A stretch of 64,000 nucleotides of DNA from Neoarius graeffei (lineage: Eukaryota > Chordata > Actinopteri > Siluriformes > Ariidae), in assembly GCF_027579695.1 (NCBI RefSeq), contig NC_083571.1:72549279-72613278 (forward strand), given 5' to 3'. Under the pieces are notes generated by a model, which saw nothing but the letters and a program-made list of their open reading frames with translations, did no database searches and had not been told where the DNA came from. Both the position numbers and the translations under genes were made by a program. This document shows, piece by piece, positions 44,588-53,885 of this stretch (within the stretch, counting starts at the first letter, position 1; every line of letters starts with the position of its first letter).

Positions 44588-46023
44588 TAGGGCTGGGACA
44601 ATGTGTGTATATGGTCGACGTAATCAATTATATAAATTCGTCAACGTGAATAATTTGCATCGACACGTAATAGCACAAACATGGATCCGCCAGAACAACA
44701 CGCTGCAAAAAAAAAAGCCTGCATGTGGTCCTCTAAAGTATGGGAATTTTTCACTCGCGCCAACAATGTCGTACTCTGCAGACTCTGCAAAGTGCAGTTA
44801 GCGTACCACACTAGCACGATGGTGATGCACAAACACATGAAGAGGAAACACCCTGGGGCTGTGAGTCAGGACAGCAGCAAAACACTAAGTTCTGTTCACT
44901 TTTTTGTCCCTTTCCCATTCAAGCTTGTTGGATTGTCAACATGCGCAATGTGTTTCTAGTAGTAACGTTACACTAGTCAGATAATTATTTTGTTTTAAAT
45001 GTTTATTTTCGTCGCCTCACGTTAAAAGTAATTTCTGCACCACTACTAACTAATGTTAAAGTTAAGCGTCATCTAATGCTGTTAGGCATTCTTCCATTGT
45101 AATGCCTAACTGTCTCTTCGATACACACAAATTGATTGGAGACACAGCCTAAGGGAGAGAGAAAAGCAGACTGGGAGAAATACTGGGAGTATCTTACTTT
45201 GCACTAGTTTGATATGTGATGTTAACTGTAGCTCAAATTGCACTGTTTTTTACTGTAAGATGCACTTTCTCTATTTACTATAAGATTATATTTTTGTATT
45301 CCTCCTGAAAGTGACTTGAATTTTTCATTCATTTTGTTGTTGGATTCACCTATCTGGCTTCAGAGTACATTTGCCCTACTTCTAAATGTGTTTTACCTGA
45401 ACTGATTGAAAAAGCTCTTGCTTTTATTTTGGAAAGATTTTTGTTACTGTAAGATGAGGGGGAAAAAGAAGAGAGATGATGGGGTGAGAAAAAGGAGAGG
45501 GGGATAGAGATTTTGTGTATGGGCTTTGGTGTTAAAGTTGATTCAGATTCAATGCACTAGTTTACCTGTTACTGTTAAAAGATAATACGTTACTCTTTTT
45601 GCACTTGCTCTGTTTACTATATGATGGTTTTATTTTGTATTCCTCCTGAAAATGATTTGAATTTATTTATTTTTGAATTTTTATTTTGTTGTTGGATTGA
45701 TATCTGGCTTCAGCTTGTATTTGCACTACTACTACTACTGAATTTATTGTACTTGAATTAATTGAACAAGCTCTTGTTTGATTTTGGAGAGATTTTTATT
45801 TTCAGAAAAAATGCTCTGTAGTGCAATTCTTCTTTAAAAGATATTTTAATAAATATTGACGGTTCGATGTTTATTTTAGGTATGTTGTTTTATTCATCCA
45901 GTAATGGGAAAATAATCACTAATTAATATATTTAGATTAATAAAATTGTTAGATTTGTTGAATAATCAAAAAAAATAATCCCTAGATTAATCGTTTTAAA
46001 AATAATCGTTTGGGACAGCCCTA
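44588..46023 (+). mobile_element. hAT element with BED zinc-finger exon
   Basis: Termini tagggctgggacaat and the complement gggacagcccta; 8-bp target duplication GTTGGGCA at 44580-44587 and GTTGGCCA at 46024-46031 (one mismatch). Apart from the BED exon it is AT-rich with two long related segments near 45230-45440 and 45590-45800, an internal duplication. Confidence 0.87.
44681..44950 (+). pseudogene. BED-type zinc finger, first exon of a hAT transposase
   Basis: ATG 44681, MDPPEQHAAKKKACMWSSKV then WEFFTRANNVVLCRLCKVQL and MHKHMKRKHPG. The Trp/Phe pair and the C-x2-C...H-x4-H ligands of a BED finger are all present. No catalytic exon follows, so this is an internally deleted, non-autonomous element. 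Confidence 0.85.
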
Positions 46024-46213
46024 GTTGGCCACAAGCTCGCCTCTGTGACGTGCTCAAACTGCTTGAAAAGGCTTCTGGGTCGTCCTGCGGCCCCATCTTG
46101 ATCAGCTGAACAGGAACACTGGGCACAGACGCGACCATTGGAGTATCCACTGACTGGACCAAGCTCTGAACCACCTGTTGGTTCTTCACCTGGGCCTTGC
46201 ACAGGGCCTAGAA

Positions 46214-46443
46214 CAGGGGCGTCACTAGGCCTTTTTTTACCGGGGCACACGCCCCAGTAAAAATCAGCTGTGCCCCAGTAAGAAAATGTTGAGACTTTCG
46301 TAACAAACTAGTTTCTTTGGCAGATAATTTATCTACTGTAAGTTGTAGGACAGAGTGTGTTTCAAACTTCTATCACCTCTTCTTTGTGTGTGTGTCGGGG
46401 GGGGCAGTGCCCCAGTAAAGCTTAATTCCTAGTGACGCCCCTG
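46214..46443 (+). mobile_element. hAT MITE, 'caggggcgtcactag' family, copy 2
   Basis: 230 bp; ends CAGGGGCGTCACTAGG and cctagtgacgcccctg are perfect complements; perfect 8-bp target duplication GCCTAGAA at 46206-46213 and 46444-46451. Shares termini and 'gccccagtaaa' words with 40524-41441. Confidence 0.92.
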
Positions 46444-47170
46444 GCCTAGAAGCACTGTCCCTGCTCAATGGACAATGCAAGAAGCTCTTGGTGGTGGTGT
46501 TGGAGGTTGACGGTGAGTGTCTGGAGGAGCTCCCTGACTGGTTTGGACTCCATGACAGCATATGTTCCTCAATTCTTGGGTTTCAGCACCAGTGTAATAA
46601 TTCCTTGAGGTGGGACAACAAGGGACTGGGAACATGCACAACAATTCAAAGTGCAGTTTAATTTTAATGTTCACTTCTCAGTGACCAACACACATGTACA
46701 TGCACAAATTGCAGAACACAGCTCACTCTCATTAATGGTTGTCTGAAAGACCCATAGAGACACACATTAATAGATAGCCAGTAATTAGACACAGGTGTAC
46801 CTCATCACATGGTGCCTGCTGGTTCAACCTGACTCCTCACTGCCGGTGCTCAACCACACCCCCGCTGCCACAGTATTCAAATCCCTTCAGTTTTTGCATG
46901 GTGTTGTACTGTAGATTTAATTTGCATTATACTGACTTTTTGCCATTAATTTACACACAATAACCCATGACAAAGTAGAAAAAAAAATTGAAATGCTTGA
47001 AAATTTATTAAAATTCAAAAACTAAAATCTGTCATTTAGATAAATATTCAAACCTTTGGCTAAAGGCACTCCAAATTGAGCTCAGGTGCCTCCTATATGC
47101 TTTGATTACACTGAGATGCCTGGAAAGCTTGACTACAGTCTACCTGTGGTGAAAGGCACACAACTGTGTA

Positions 47171-48340
47171 CAATGCCGGGGTGGCCCTATATTTAGCCGG
47201 GACCATCCCCGGCCCAAACCATCAATGGTGGCCTGCTTGGAGCATGGGGAAAATAATTTTCACTAATTTTGGTCACTGATCTTATTCTTGCATTAATCAT
47301 CAATTCAACTGCACTCTGCATTTTCACATGGCAGCCCAGACGCCGACAGCATCGCAGCAGATTAAATAGGCACTACCAAATAAGGAAATTCTCCCCTCCC
47401 CTCTATTGCAGTTGGTTTGGTCCAAGACTCCGCCTCTGTATTGTGGGGAACTTAAACAACATTGGCGCGAAACAGCGCGCGTCAGTGATGGAGGGCAGAA
47501 AGAGGCCAGGTGGAACCGAAAGGGCAAAGCTTAAAAAAAGGAAGGAGGTGGCAGCAAAATGTGCCAAATTGACAGATATGTTCTCAAGACCAGCTGGTAG
47601 GTTACGAAAGATATGGAGTATGATAACCCTGTTTGTCGATTTTATCAGTCTATGCTAGGCCTATAATGTGTCGATAGTTTGCGATGTCAATTCAGCTTTT
47701 TGATGTCATGTGAAATCTCGCAATTTACACGGTATAGATGTGGTGTATGTCTTAATTCTAAGAAGAACCGGACATTGCTTTACATCCCAGTTATTAACAA
47801 TTTTAGATGAACAGGTCCCAAATGTGCTGTTGCGCGTTATTTCCTCATACAGCCCATTTCATCTCACTGTCACACCGTGCATTTCCACAGGCGTGCGCAC
47901 ATTGTGGTTATGAACACATAGGCCTAGAAGTCATATTTGATAAATAATTGTTAAATATATAACTTAGAAGAGGTGTATGCGTATGCCAATATTCTAAGCA
48001 GAATCGAACACTTGCTTTAGCCTACATTTCATTTAACCATTTTTGAGTTGCCTAATGCGCCCTCACGCTTTATCTGCCGGTTGCTGAGTACCCAGCATTG
48101 TTGATTTGCTATTATTTTCGAGGCACATGTGGCATGTAATGCACAAGCATTGGTTCAAATGCACGTGAGAACCTGTATTGTTGAAGTGAAGTTTACCTGA
48201 ATTTAAACCAAATAAAAAGCATTGTGAAAGAACAGTTATTTGTTTTCTTTTTTTAATGTACTCAAATTCCTCCTCCATTTCAAAGTGGCCTGAATGTGAC
48301 TTAAACTCCCAGACTGAAAACAGGGCCCACTCCGGCCCTG
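47171..48340 (+). mobile_element. hAT element with TTF-type first exon
   Basis: Imperfect inverted ends (CAATGCCGGGGTGGCCC / ggcccactccggccctg); perfect 8-bp target duplication ACTGTGTA at 47163-47170 and 48341-48348. Confidence 0.8.
47488..47640 (+). pseudogene. hAT transposase N-terminal peptide
   Basis: ATG 47488: MEGRKRPGGTERAKLKKRKE then CAKLTDMFSRPAG. This basic start is typical of hAT transposases with a TTF-type zinc finger and DUF4371-like core. The rest of the protein is absent; a splice donor (ggtagg) follows SRPA. Confidence 0.6.
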
Positions 48341-48459
48341 ACTGTGTATATAAGGTCCCACAATTCCGTGTGCATTTCAGACCAAAGCCCAAGTCCTAAA
48401 TTCTGAGGAATTCTCTATAGACCTCAAATTGTATGGGGCCATAGGTCTGGCCAAAGATC

Positions 48460-48476
48460 CCCCCCCCCCCCCCCCT
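48460..48476 (+). repeat. Poly-C/poly-T homopolymer tract
   Basis: About 17 C followed by 9 T. Confidence 0.9.
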
Positions 48477-48824
48477 TTTTTTTTAAAGCTTTGGATGTTC
48501 CCAAGGGCACAGTGGGCTTCATCACTATGAATTCACTGGTAATGAATCTCCAGGACTCGTCCTAGAACTGTCCTTCCAAACTCAGTAACATGGCTAGATG
48601 AGGCTTGGTCAAGAAGGTGACCAAGAACCCAAAGGCCACTGTAATTCAGCCACAGAAATCCTTAGCAGAAATAGGAGAAATTGCTTGAAATACAAGTATC
48701 TTAGATATACTCCAGCAATCAGGTGTTTATGTTAGACTGGCTAGACAGAAGACGCTAGAGTAAAAGGCATATTGCAGGCATTTTAAAAGGACTTTGAGAG
48801 CATGACCATCAAGCATGTGTGCTC

Positions 48825-48828
<4 letters not shown>

Positions 48829-48858
<30 letters not shown>
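48829..48858 (+). repeat. Poly-A tract (30 bp)
   Basis: Homopolymer followed by 'ccatgggcattaacatgg', the start of another dispersed repeat fragment that runs to about 48980. Confidence 0.85.
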
Positions 48859-48860
<2 letters not shown>

Positions 48861-49160
48861 ATGGGCATTAACATGGAGTTGGTCCCCTCCCTTTGCTATA
48901 ATAGTCTCCGCTCTTCTGTGAAGGTTCTTCACTAAAGTTTGGAGCAAGGCTTTGGGGATGTGTGTTCATTCGGCCATAAAGCCTCACTCACAACCTGCAG
49001 TGCATGCTGCTATGGGCAGTCCATGGTAAAAAATTTGGCAAAACTGTGCTTGAGACTTGCACGACACTTGCATGTGTTCAGCGCCGTAGAAGGTCGCAGA
49101 CTGCCCATGGAGACTTTTGGTCCTGCACATACAAATTCTACGGGTCTTGCGACAAATCAA

Positions 49161-51521
49161 GCGGGGGTAAGATGAGCCACTTTTTACATGTTTCATCATA
49201 ACTACATGTTAAAGCCATTTTTGCTTCCAGTCTACACACCATACCAAATTTCAAAGTGTACTGTTACTATCTGAGCAAAAAATAATTGATAAGCTCTTAT
49301 GGTTAGAGTGATATTACCTCTTTTAAATCAAATGTCAAGTGGCTCAACTTACCCCATGCACGGGGTAAGATGAGCCACTGTGTGGGGTAAATTGAGCCAA
49401 CACAAAACATGTTAGGTTAAAGTAAACAACTTTTATTAGAAATGCAATCAATGAATCAAGTCAAGTCAATCAAGTGGGGGATAGGGCCGTTGCATAGAGA
49501 AGGGGAGATGAAGAGAGGTGATAGAACGAGATGGGATAGGGAGGGATAGATAGAGGGATGGTTAGAGGGGGACAATTCCAGCGTTATGGACGTGACACTT
49601 GAACTCAAAATGGCAACAAATGACCCAGTGCATGTTTTATTGTCTCCCAGTATTTAAACAGGTGTTGCATATTTTAAGGCTGTACCATACTGGAGAAGTG
49701 ATAGAACAAGAACAATTCCCATAGTACATCTAGGGCATGCCAGAAAATGCCAATAAAAGATGCGTTATGGATGTGACAGAAAAAGTATCACTTTTCTTGG
49801 GTGACTGTACATTTTTATCAAACTCTGAAATCGTAAACCTAATGTCAAAATGGAGATATCCATTTGATAGAGGGGTCCAAGGTGAATATTAAAAAATCTT
49901 TGTTTAAAATATTTTGTATTTCATGCAGAGTTTCGGAAGGAAAAGTCAGCGTTATGGATGTGACGAAATTCCGTTATGGATGTGACACGTCTGAAATAGA
50001 CATGGCATATGTTTAGAAAATCAGCAATTTAACCACCATAACCCTTTGAAAAACTAAATATCAGCTAAAACTATCAAAGTTCTTAATATTTAGGATGGCT
50101 ATTGTTTTGCTGTTTTGTGGATTTTAGCATACATTTCTGTGGCTTGTGGCAATAATATAGAATTGTACATGATCAAAGTTGATTTTAGCTTGGGTTTTAC
50201 ATTATAAGAAAGACTGACTGACATTAGGTTGGTTACAAATTGGTTCAACTTATTCACATCTGTAAAATACAGGCCTAGGTGATATCTCTGGGAGTGGTTT
50301 TGATGTATTACATGTTGCTTTATTTTTGCATGGTGAGGTTGACATTTACATGGAATTGCCCTCAGGGAATGAGAGATGTACTATATTATAGAAATTACTA
50401 AAACAGTAGAGCAGTGCCAAAAAATCTTATTTCTTTCAGTAGGTTAAAACATTGCTAAAACATGCAGCAATCATTCCATCGATCATTCAATCATTTCATC
50501 ATTATTCAATGTTCCAAGCATTCAAATTGCAAGGGAACACCATTTGCCTCTCCCTCCGTGCTGTCCCCCCAACAGTAAAGGGGTTGGGCAATTTTTTCAC
50601 AACATCCTGTCTTGACAGGACAGCCTCATCTTTCTCTTTGAAGACAAAGGTTGGCTTTCTTGCAGAGCCATGGCATGACCGGATTCTTTTGAGAAATCTT
50701 GCCTCTATTTTGAAGACATCCAATTTGATTATCTGGCCAATGAAGAAATGCACTTTCACCAACTTGGTATAACCTGTCTCTACCTCTCCATTCTTTATCT
50801 TTTCAATGAACCTAGTCAGAGTCATCCTGTCCAAATGCATATCCCTCACCACAGCCCGAATAGGCCTGCCTTTCCTGATTTCCTCTGCGGCTCTCTCCAA
50901 AACTGCACAGGACTGTGTGGCCCTGTCTGTTTTTCTTTTGTATGAGTGTGGCATCATGCACACCTGTAATAACAGAGGGCATCATTTTATTAAAAACCTT
51001 TTAAACACATTTATATTAACATGTTATTTATTTGTCATCATATATGACCAGTAAATGTGAAAACTTAAGTGTCATCCATATTGGGTAAGCTCAGCCACCA
51101 ATGGGGCAAGTTGAGCCAGTGGCTCAACTTGCCCCACATCTAATGGCTCATCTTACCCCGTGGCCACCATTTTGTAGAAAAATGCTAAAGGGGGATTAGG
51201 CTAATCAAAATAATTTTTATTAGCATTCATATCATAGCTTAGAAAGCCACCAACTTAACCCTAATGTGTCTAAATATTATTCTACTTTTGTCTTCTCTAA
51301 ATCATCTTCACTGTGGACAAACATGGAATTGACTTAGAAAGCACAAAAACACATTTTTATAAATATCTCCCTCACCTAGTTTGACATGTGGTGCTCCTCT
51401 CCACAAGTATAAGTAAATGGTCCCACCCCCCTTTGAATGTGGTCACATGGTCACATTTGTTTACTGTTTCTTAGAAACAGGGGGTGGCTCAAATTACCCC
51501 CTGGCTCATCTTACCCCGCTC
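49161..51521 (+). mobile_element. DNA transposon with terminal and subterminal 16-bp word array (pogo-like)
   Basis: Ends are inverted copies of gcggggGTAAGATGAGCCA. Ten copies of a 16-bp word (consensus GGGGTAAGATGAGCCA) occur: forward at 49164, 49362, 49384, 51082, 51103; reverse at 49340, 51120, 51144, 51485, 51502. A second word GTTATGGATGTGACA occurs four times at 49583-49987. It carries an HTH_psq-type ORF on minus. The exact outer boundaries are uncertain. Confidence 0.7.
50502..50963 (-). CDS. HTH_psq (CENP-B/pogo-type) DNA-binding ORF, short
   Basis: About 150 codons. HSYKRKTDRATQSCAVLERA and AEEIRKGRPIRAVVRDMHLD then RMTLTRFIEKIKNGEVETGY form a Pipsqueak-like helix-turn-helix as found at the N-terminus of pogo/Tigger transposases. 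After this, VFKIEARFLKRIRSCHGSAR and FKEKDEAVLSRQ may be a frame-shifted remnant of later parts. No DDE catalytic triad is visible. It probably recognised the element's own ends. Fragment of a transposase, likely inactive. Confidence 0.7.
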   Translation of the reverse strand: MCMMPHSYKRKTDRATQSCAVLERAAEEIRKGRPIRAVVRDMHLDRMTLTRFIEKIKNGEVETGYTKLVKVHFFIGQIIKLDVFKIEARFLKRIRSCHGSARKPTFVFKEKDEAVLSRQDVVKKLPNPFTVGGTARRERQMVFPCNLNAWNIE

Positions 51522-51524
51522 TCC

Positions 51525-51978
51525 CCTACACTACGTATGCGACCCGTACTCCTTTTGTATGCCTGAACCAAGTCAGTAGCACGGATAGTAGGGGCTTTTT
51601 GCGATGATATTAAGACGCATGAGTGATGCACGGTCATTGTATGAGTGACATGCCTCAGAAGTACTACACAAAGTGTTCAACACTTGCTATTTGTGCGGCC
51701 TGCAAGACAGAATTACATCTCACTTTCTACCCCTATGTGTGGCATACACGCAGCGCACACGACCTGCACGTGACACGAGGGGCAAGACTCTGGGTATATA
51801 TATTGGGGGAGGAACCAAGGAACCGATCATGTAGCATGTAGCATTGTAGAAGGGAAGAAGACCACCTCATTTGCTGTTTGAGTATGTTAATTTACCATGC
51901 AAACTTCAAATAAAAAAACATGAGTATTAGGGAATAACATTTTATTACATTGTAAAAAAAAAAAAAAAAATCCCAACT
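51525..51978. other. Unrecognised interval
   Basis: Mixed composition with a 19-base A-run at 51953-51970. Some words near 51540-51575 (gcgacccgtactcc, tttgtatgcc) have inverted partial matches just left of the word-array transposon (49120-49150), possibly an outer, older element. Confidence 0.35.
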
Positions 51979-51990
51979 AAATAGCTCAAC

Positions 51991-52365
51991 CACCGTGCCG
52001 CCCAGTGGTTAGCGCTGTCGCCTCACAGCAAGAAGGTCCTGGGTTCGAGCCCCGGGGCCGGCGGGGGCCTTTCTGTGCGGAGTTTGCATGTTCTCCCCGT
52101 GTCCGTGTGGGTTTCCTCCGGGTGCTCCGGTTTCCCCCACAGTCCAAAGACATGCAGGTTAGGTTAACTGGTGACTCTAAATTGACCGTAGGTGTGAATG
52201 AGAGTGTGAATGGTTGTCTGTGTCTATGTGTCAGCCCTGTGATGACCTGGCGACTTGTCCAGGGTGTACCCCGCCTTTCGCCCGTAGTCAGCTGGGATAG
52301 GCTCCAGCTTGCCTGCGACCCTGTAGAAGGATAAAGCGGCTAGAGATAATGAGATAATGAGAATG
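51991..52365 (+). mobile_element. SINE with inverted 5' terminus
   Basis: Full body and tail like 1603-1974. In place of the normal start ggcggcacggtgg it begins with the reverse complement ccaccgtgccgcc, followed by normal cagtggttagcg. The perfect 12-bp target duplication AAATAGCTCAAC (51979-51990 and 52366-52377) encloses the inverted start, so the inversion arose during or after insertion but within the element. Confidence 0.9.
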
Positions 52366-52553
52366 AAATAGCTCAACAGTTTGGGCACTGAAACACACTG
52401 AGCTACTGTCCTGCTCCTGCTGAGTGGTGGGACGGGGTGTCGGAATGTCCTTGTTCTTATCACTGAGCATGGCACAATGGCCTGACAGCGATGATAGAAT
52501 TGCAATGTCCTCACTTCTGGGTGTCGTTAGCCAAAACATACATGAAAATCAGC

Positions 52554-52569
52554 ATATATATATATATAG
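52554..52569 (+). repeat. Short (TA)n run
   Basis: Eight or so TA units. Confidence 0.8.
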
Positions 52570-52629
52570 TAATTACATAAGCACATAGATACTGAAATGA
52601 ATGTTTAAAGCATGTGTATTTACCTGTGA

Positions 52630-52799
52630 AAATACCTCTGGCAGGGTGCTGTGGCTTCTGCCGGCTTGAAGGCATACTTCTCCCTGTCCGTGCAGGGCTC
52701 ACCAGTGCTGCTACCATCATCATCATCATCAAATTCTTCCTCCCCCACTGTTTCAGGCTGGGTTACTTCACCTCTTGCTCGCTTCATCTTGGGTCCCAT
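52630..52799 (-). CDS. Small unidentified reading frame with acidic N-terminus
   Basis: ATG at about 52799: MGPKMKRARGEVTQPETVGE then EEFDDDDDGSSTGEPCTDRE, followed by a GT donor-like site (ggtaaata) near 52622. It looks like the N-terminal exon of a LINE ORF1 or a DNA-binding protein, but no family is recognised. It could be chance. Confidence 0.3.
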
Positions 52800-52927
52800 T
52801 TTCTCAACTTTAAACTGAAAATTTTTAAATTTTTCCCACAAAATATCCAATGTTTTTCAGTCGAAAGACAGATACAGAATGCTGCAGGCACGCTGGTTTT
52901 GTACCCACTCCTGGCTTGCATCACACA

Positions 52928-53046
52928 CAAGTTTGTGAATGGAGGGCAGGGTCGAGGAAGGTAAGTGGCTAAGTCATTACACCTGGGGTCATTAATGTGT
53001 GTGGGTGTGTTTGTTTGTTTGTTTGTCACAGGGATTGAGCATAAAA
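52928..53046 (+). mobile_element. 5' half of a Gmr1-like gypsy LTR
   Basis: 'gtttgtgaatggagggc', 'ggaaggtaagtggc', 'cattaatgtgtgtg' and 'gcataaaagg' match, in order, the LTR of the copy at 11105-11423 (minus). The LTR continues at 63317-63487, on the other side of the L2 LINE. Confidence 0.8.
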
Positions 53047-53335
53047 GGCAAGGCAAGTTTATTTATATAGCACATTTCATACACAGTGGCAGTTCAATGT
53101 GCTTTACAGAAGTAAAAGCAAAACAGTAAGCAATAGAAAATAAAATTACATAAAATAAATAGGGAAGAAAAATAATAAGAATTAAACAATAGTAGAAATA
53201 AAATAATAAAATGAAGTAAAAGTTCAATTAAAAAAAAGCAGAATAAAATAGAATAAAAGTTAAGTAAAATTTAAAACATGCAGAGACTGTAAAAGTAAAG
53301 AGTTTAAAACATGTAGAGATGACAATATTAATAAT

Positions 53336-53811
53336 TTAGCAGAAAGCATCTGAAAACAGCTTGGTCTTTAACCTAGATTTGAAGCTGCCAACAGCAGGAG
53401 CATTTTTAATGTCCTCTGGCAGTTGGTTCCATAGCTGTACTGCATAGTAGCTAAAAGCTGCTTCACCACACTTTGTTTTAACAACAGGTTTTACCAGTAA
53501 ATTTTTCTGTTGCGATCTGGTAGATCTGATTGGGTTAGACCGCTGCAACATATCAGAGAGGTAATTGGGCCCTGTACCATTCAGAGATTTGTACACCAGC
53601 AGCAATGCTTTAAAGTCAATTTTGTAGCTTACTGGAAGCCAGTGAAGGGACCTTAGAATTGGAGTAATGTGCTCTGTTCTTTCTGTTCGTGTGACAACCC
53701 TAGCCGCTGCATTTTGAACCAGCTGAAGTTGTTTGATGGTCTTTTTTGGCAGGCCTGTGAAAAGGCCATTGCAGTAATCAACCCTACTAGAGATGAAGGC
53801 ATGTATAGACC
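53336..53811 (-). pseudogene. L2 ORF2 C-terminal segment, copy 2
   Basis: Reads FISSRVDYCNGLFTGLPKKT, IKQLQLVQNAAARVVTRTER then after a short out-of-frame part LLVYKSLNGTGPNYLSDMLQ and CGEAAFSYYAVQLWNQLPED to a stop at 53336 after FSDAFC. This is the standard C-terminus of L2/CR1 ORF2 proteins. Confidence 0.9.
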
Positions 53812-53885
53812 CTTTTCACTCACGTGACCTTTGTAAGCGCGACCGCGATTTTGGACATGAAGAAATAATGGTTTATGGCACAGAC

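Larger units (their letters stand above)
43672..46560 (-). pseudogene. Gmr1-like gag (SCAN-related) and protease, broken
   Basis: The gag C-terminal capsid helix region reads VTLEQFVTQLQSETSKWIQW and HHSVLLEEVVQLAEDHLTAV (44360-44270), the segment known to be related to vertebrate SCAN domains. Further down, the protease reads ALVDSGCNQTSMHQSLI with an intact DSG. Upstream gag text near 46130 (QNQQVVQSLVQSVDTPMV) matches the coiled-coil start of the other copies. Stops, frame changes and two insertions make it inactive. Confidence 0.78.
43675..46872 (-). mobile_element. Gmr1-like gypsy fragment: LTR, gag, protease start; three pieces
   Basis: Minus strand: LTR 46872-46593 (TGTGGCAG...TTACA), primer site 46591-46574 (TGGTGCTGAAACCCAAGA), gag in pieces 46560-46452, 46205-46032 and 44579-43990, and protease 43932-43690. 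Two hAT elements interrupt gag. Truncated after protease. Confidence 0.85.
46890..48820 (+). mobile_element. Tc1-like remnant split by a hAT element
   Basis: 46890-47170 and 48341-48820 resemble a decayed Tc1 element ('aaggtgaccaagaacc', 'ggccactgtaattcagcc'). No usable transposase frame. Joining the two sides across the hAT gives continuous 'ggcacacaactgtgtatataagg'. Confidence 0.6.

Noticed and set aside
52630-52799. Assignment of the acidic small ORF to a named LINE or host gene
   Set aside because: No diagnostic motif; left as an unidentified low-confidence frame.
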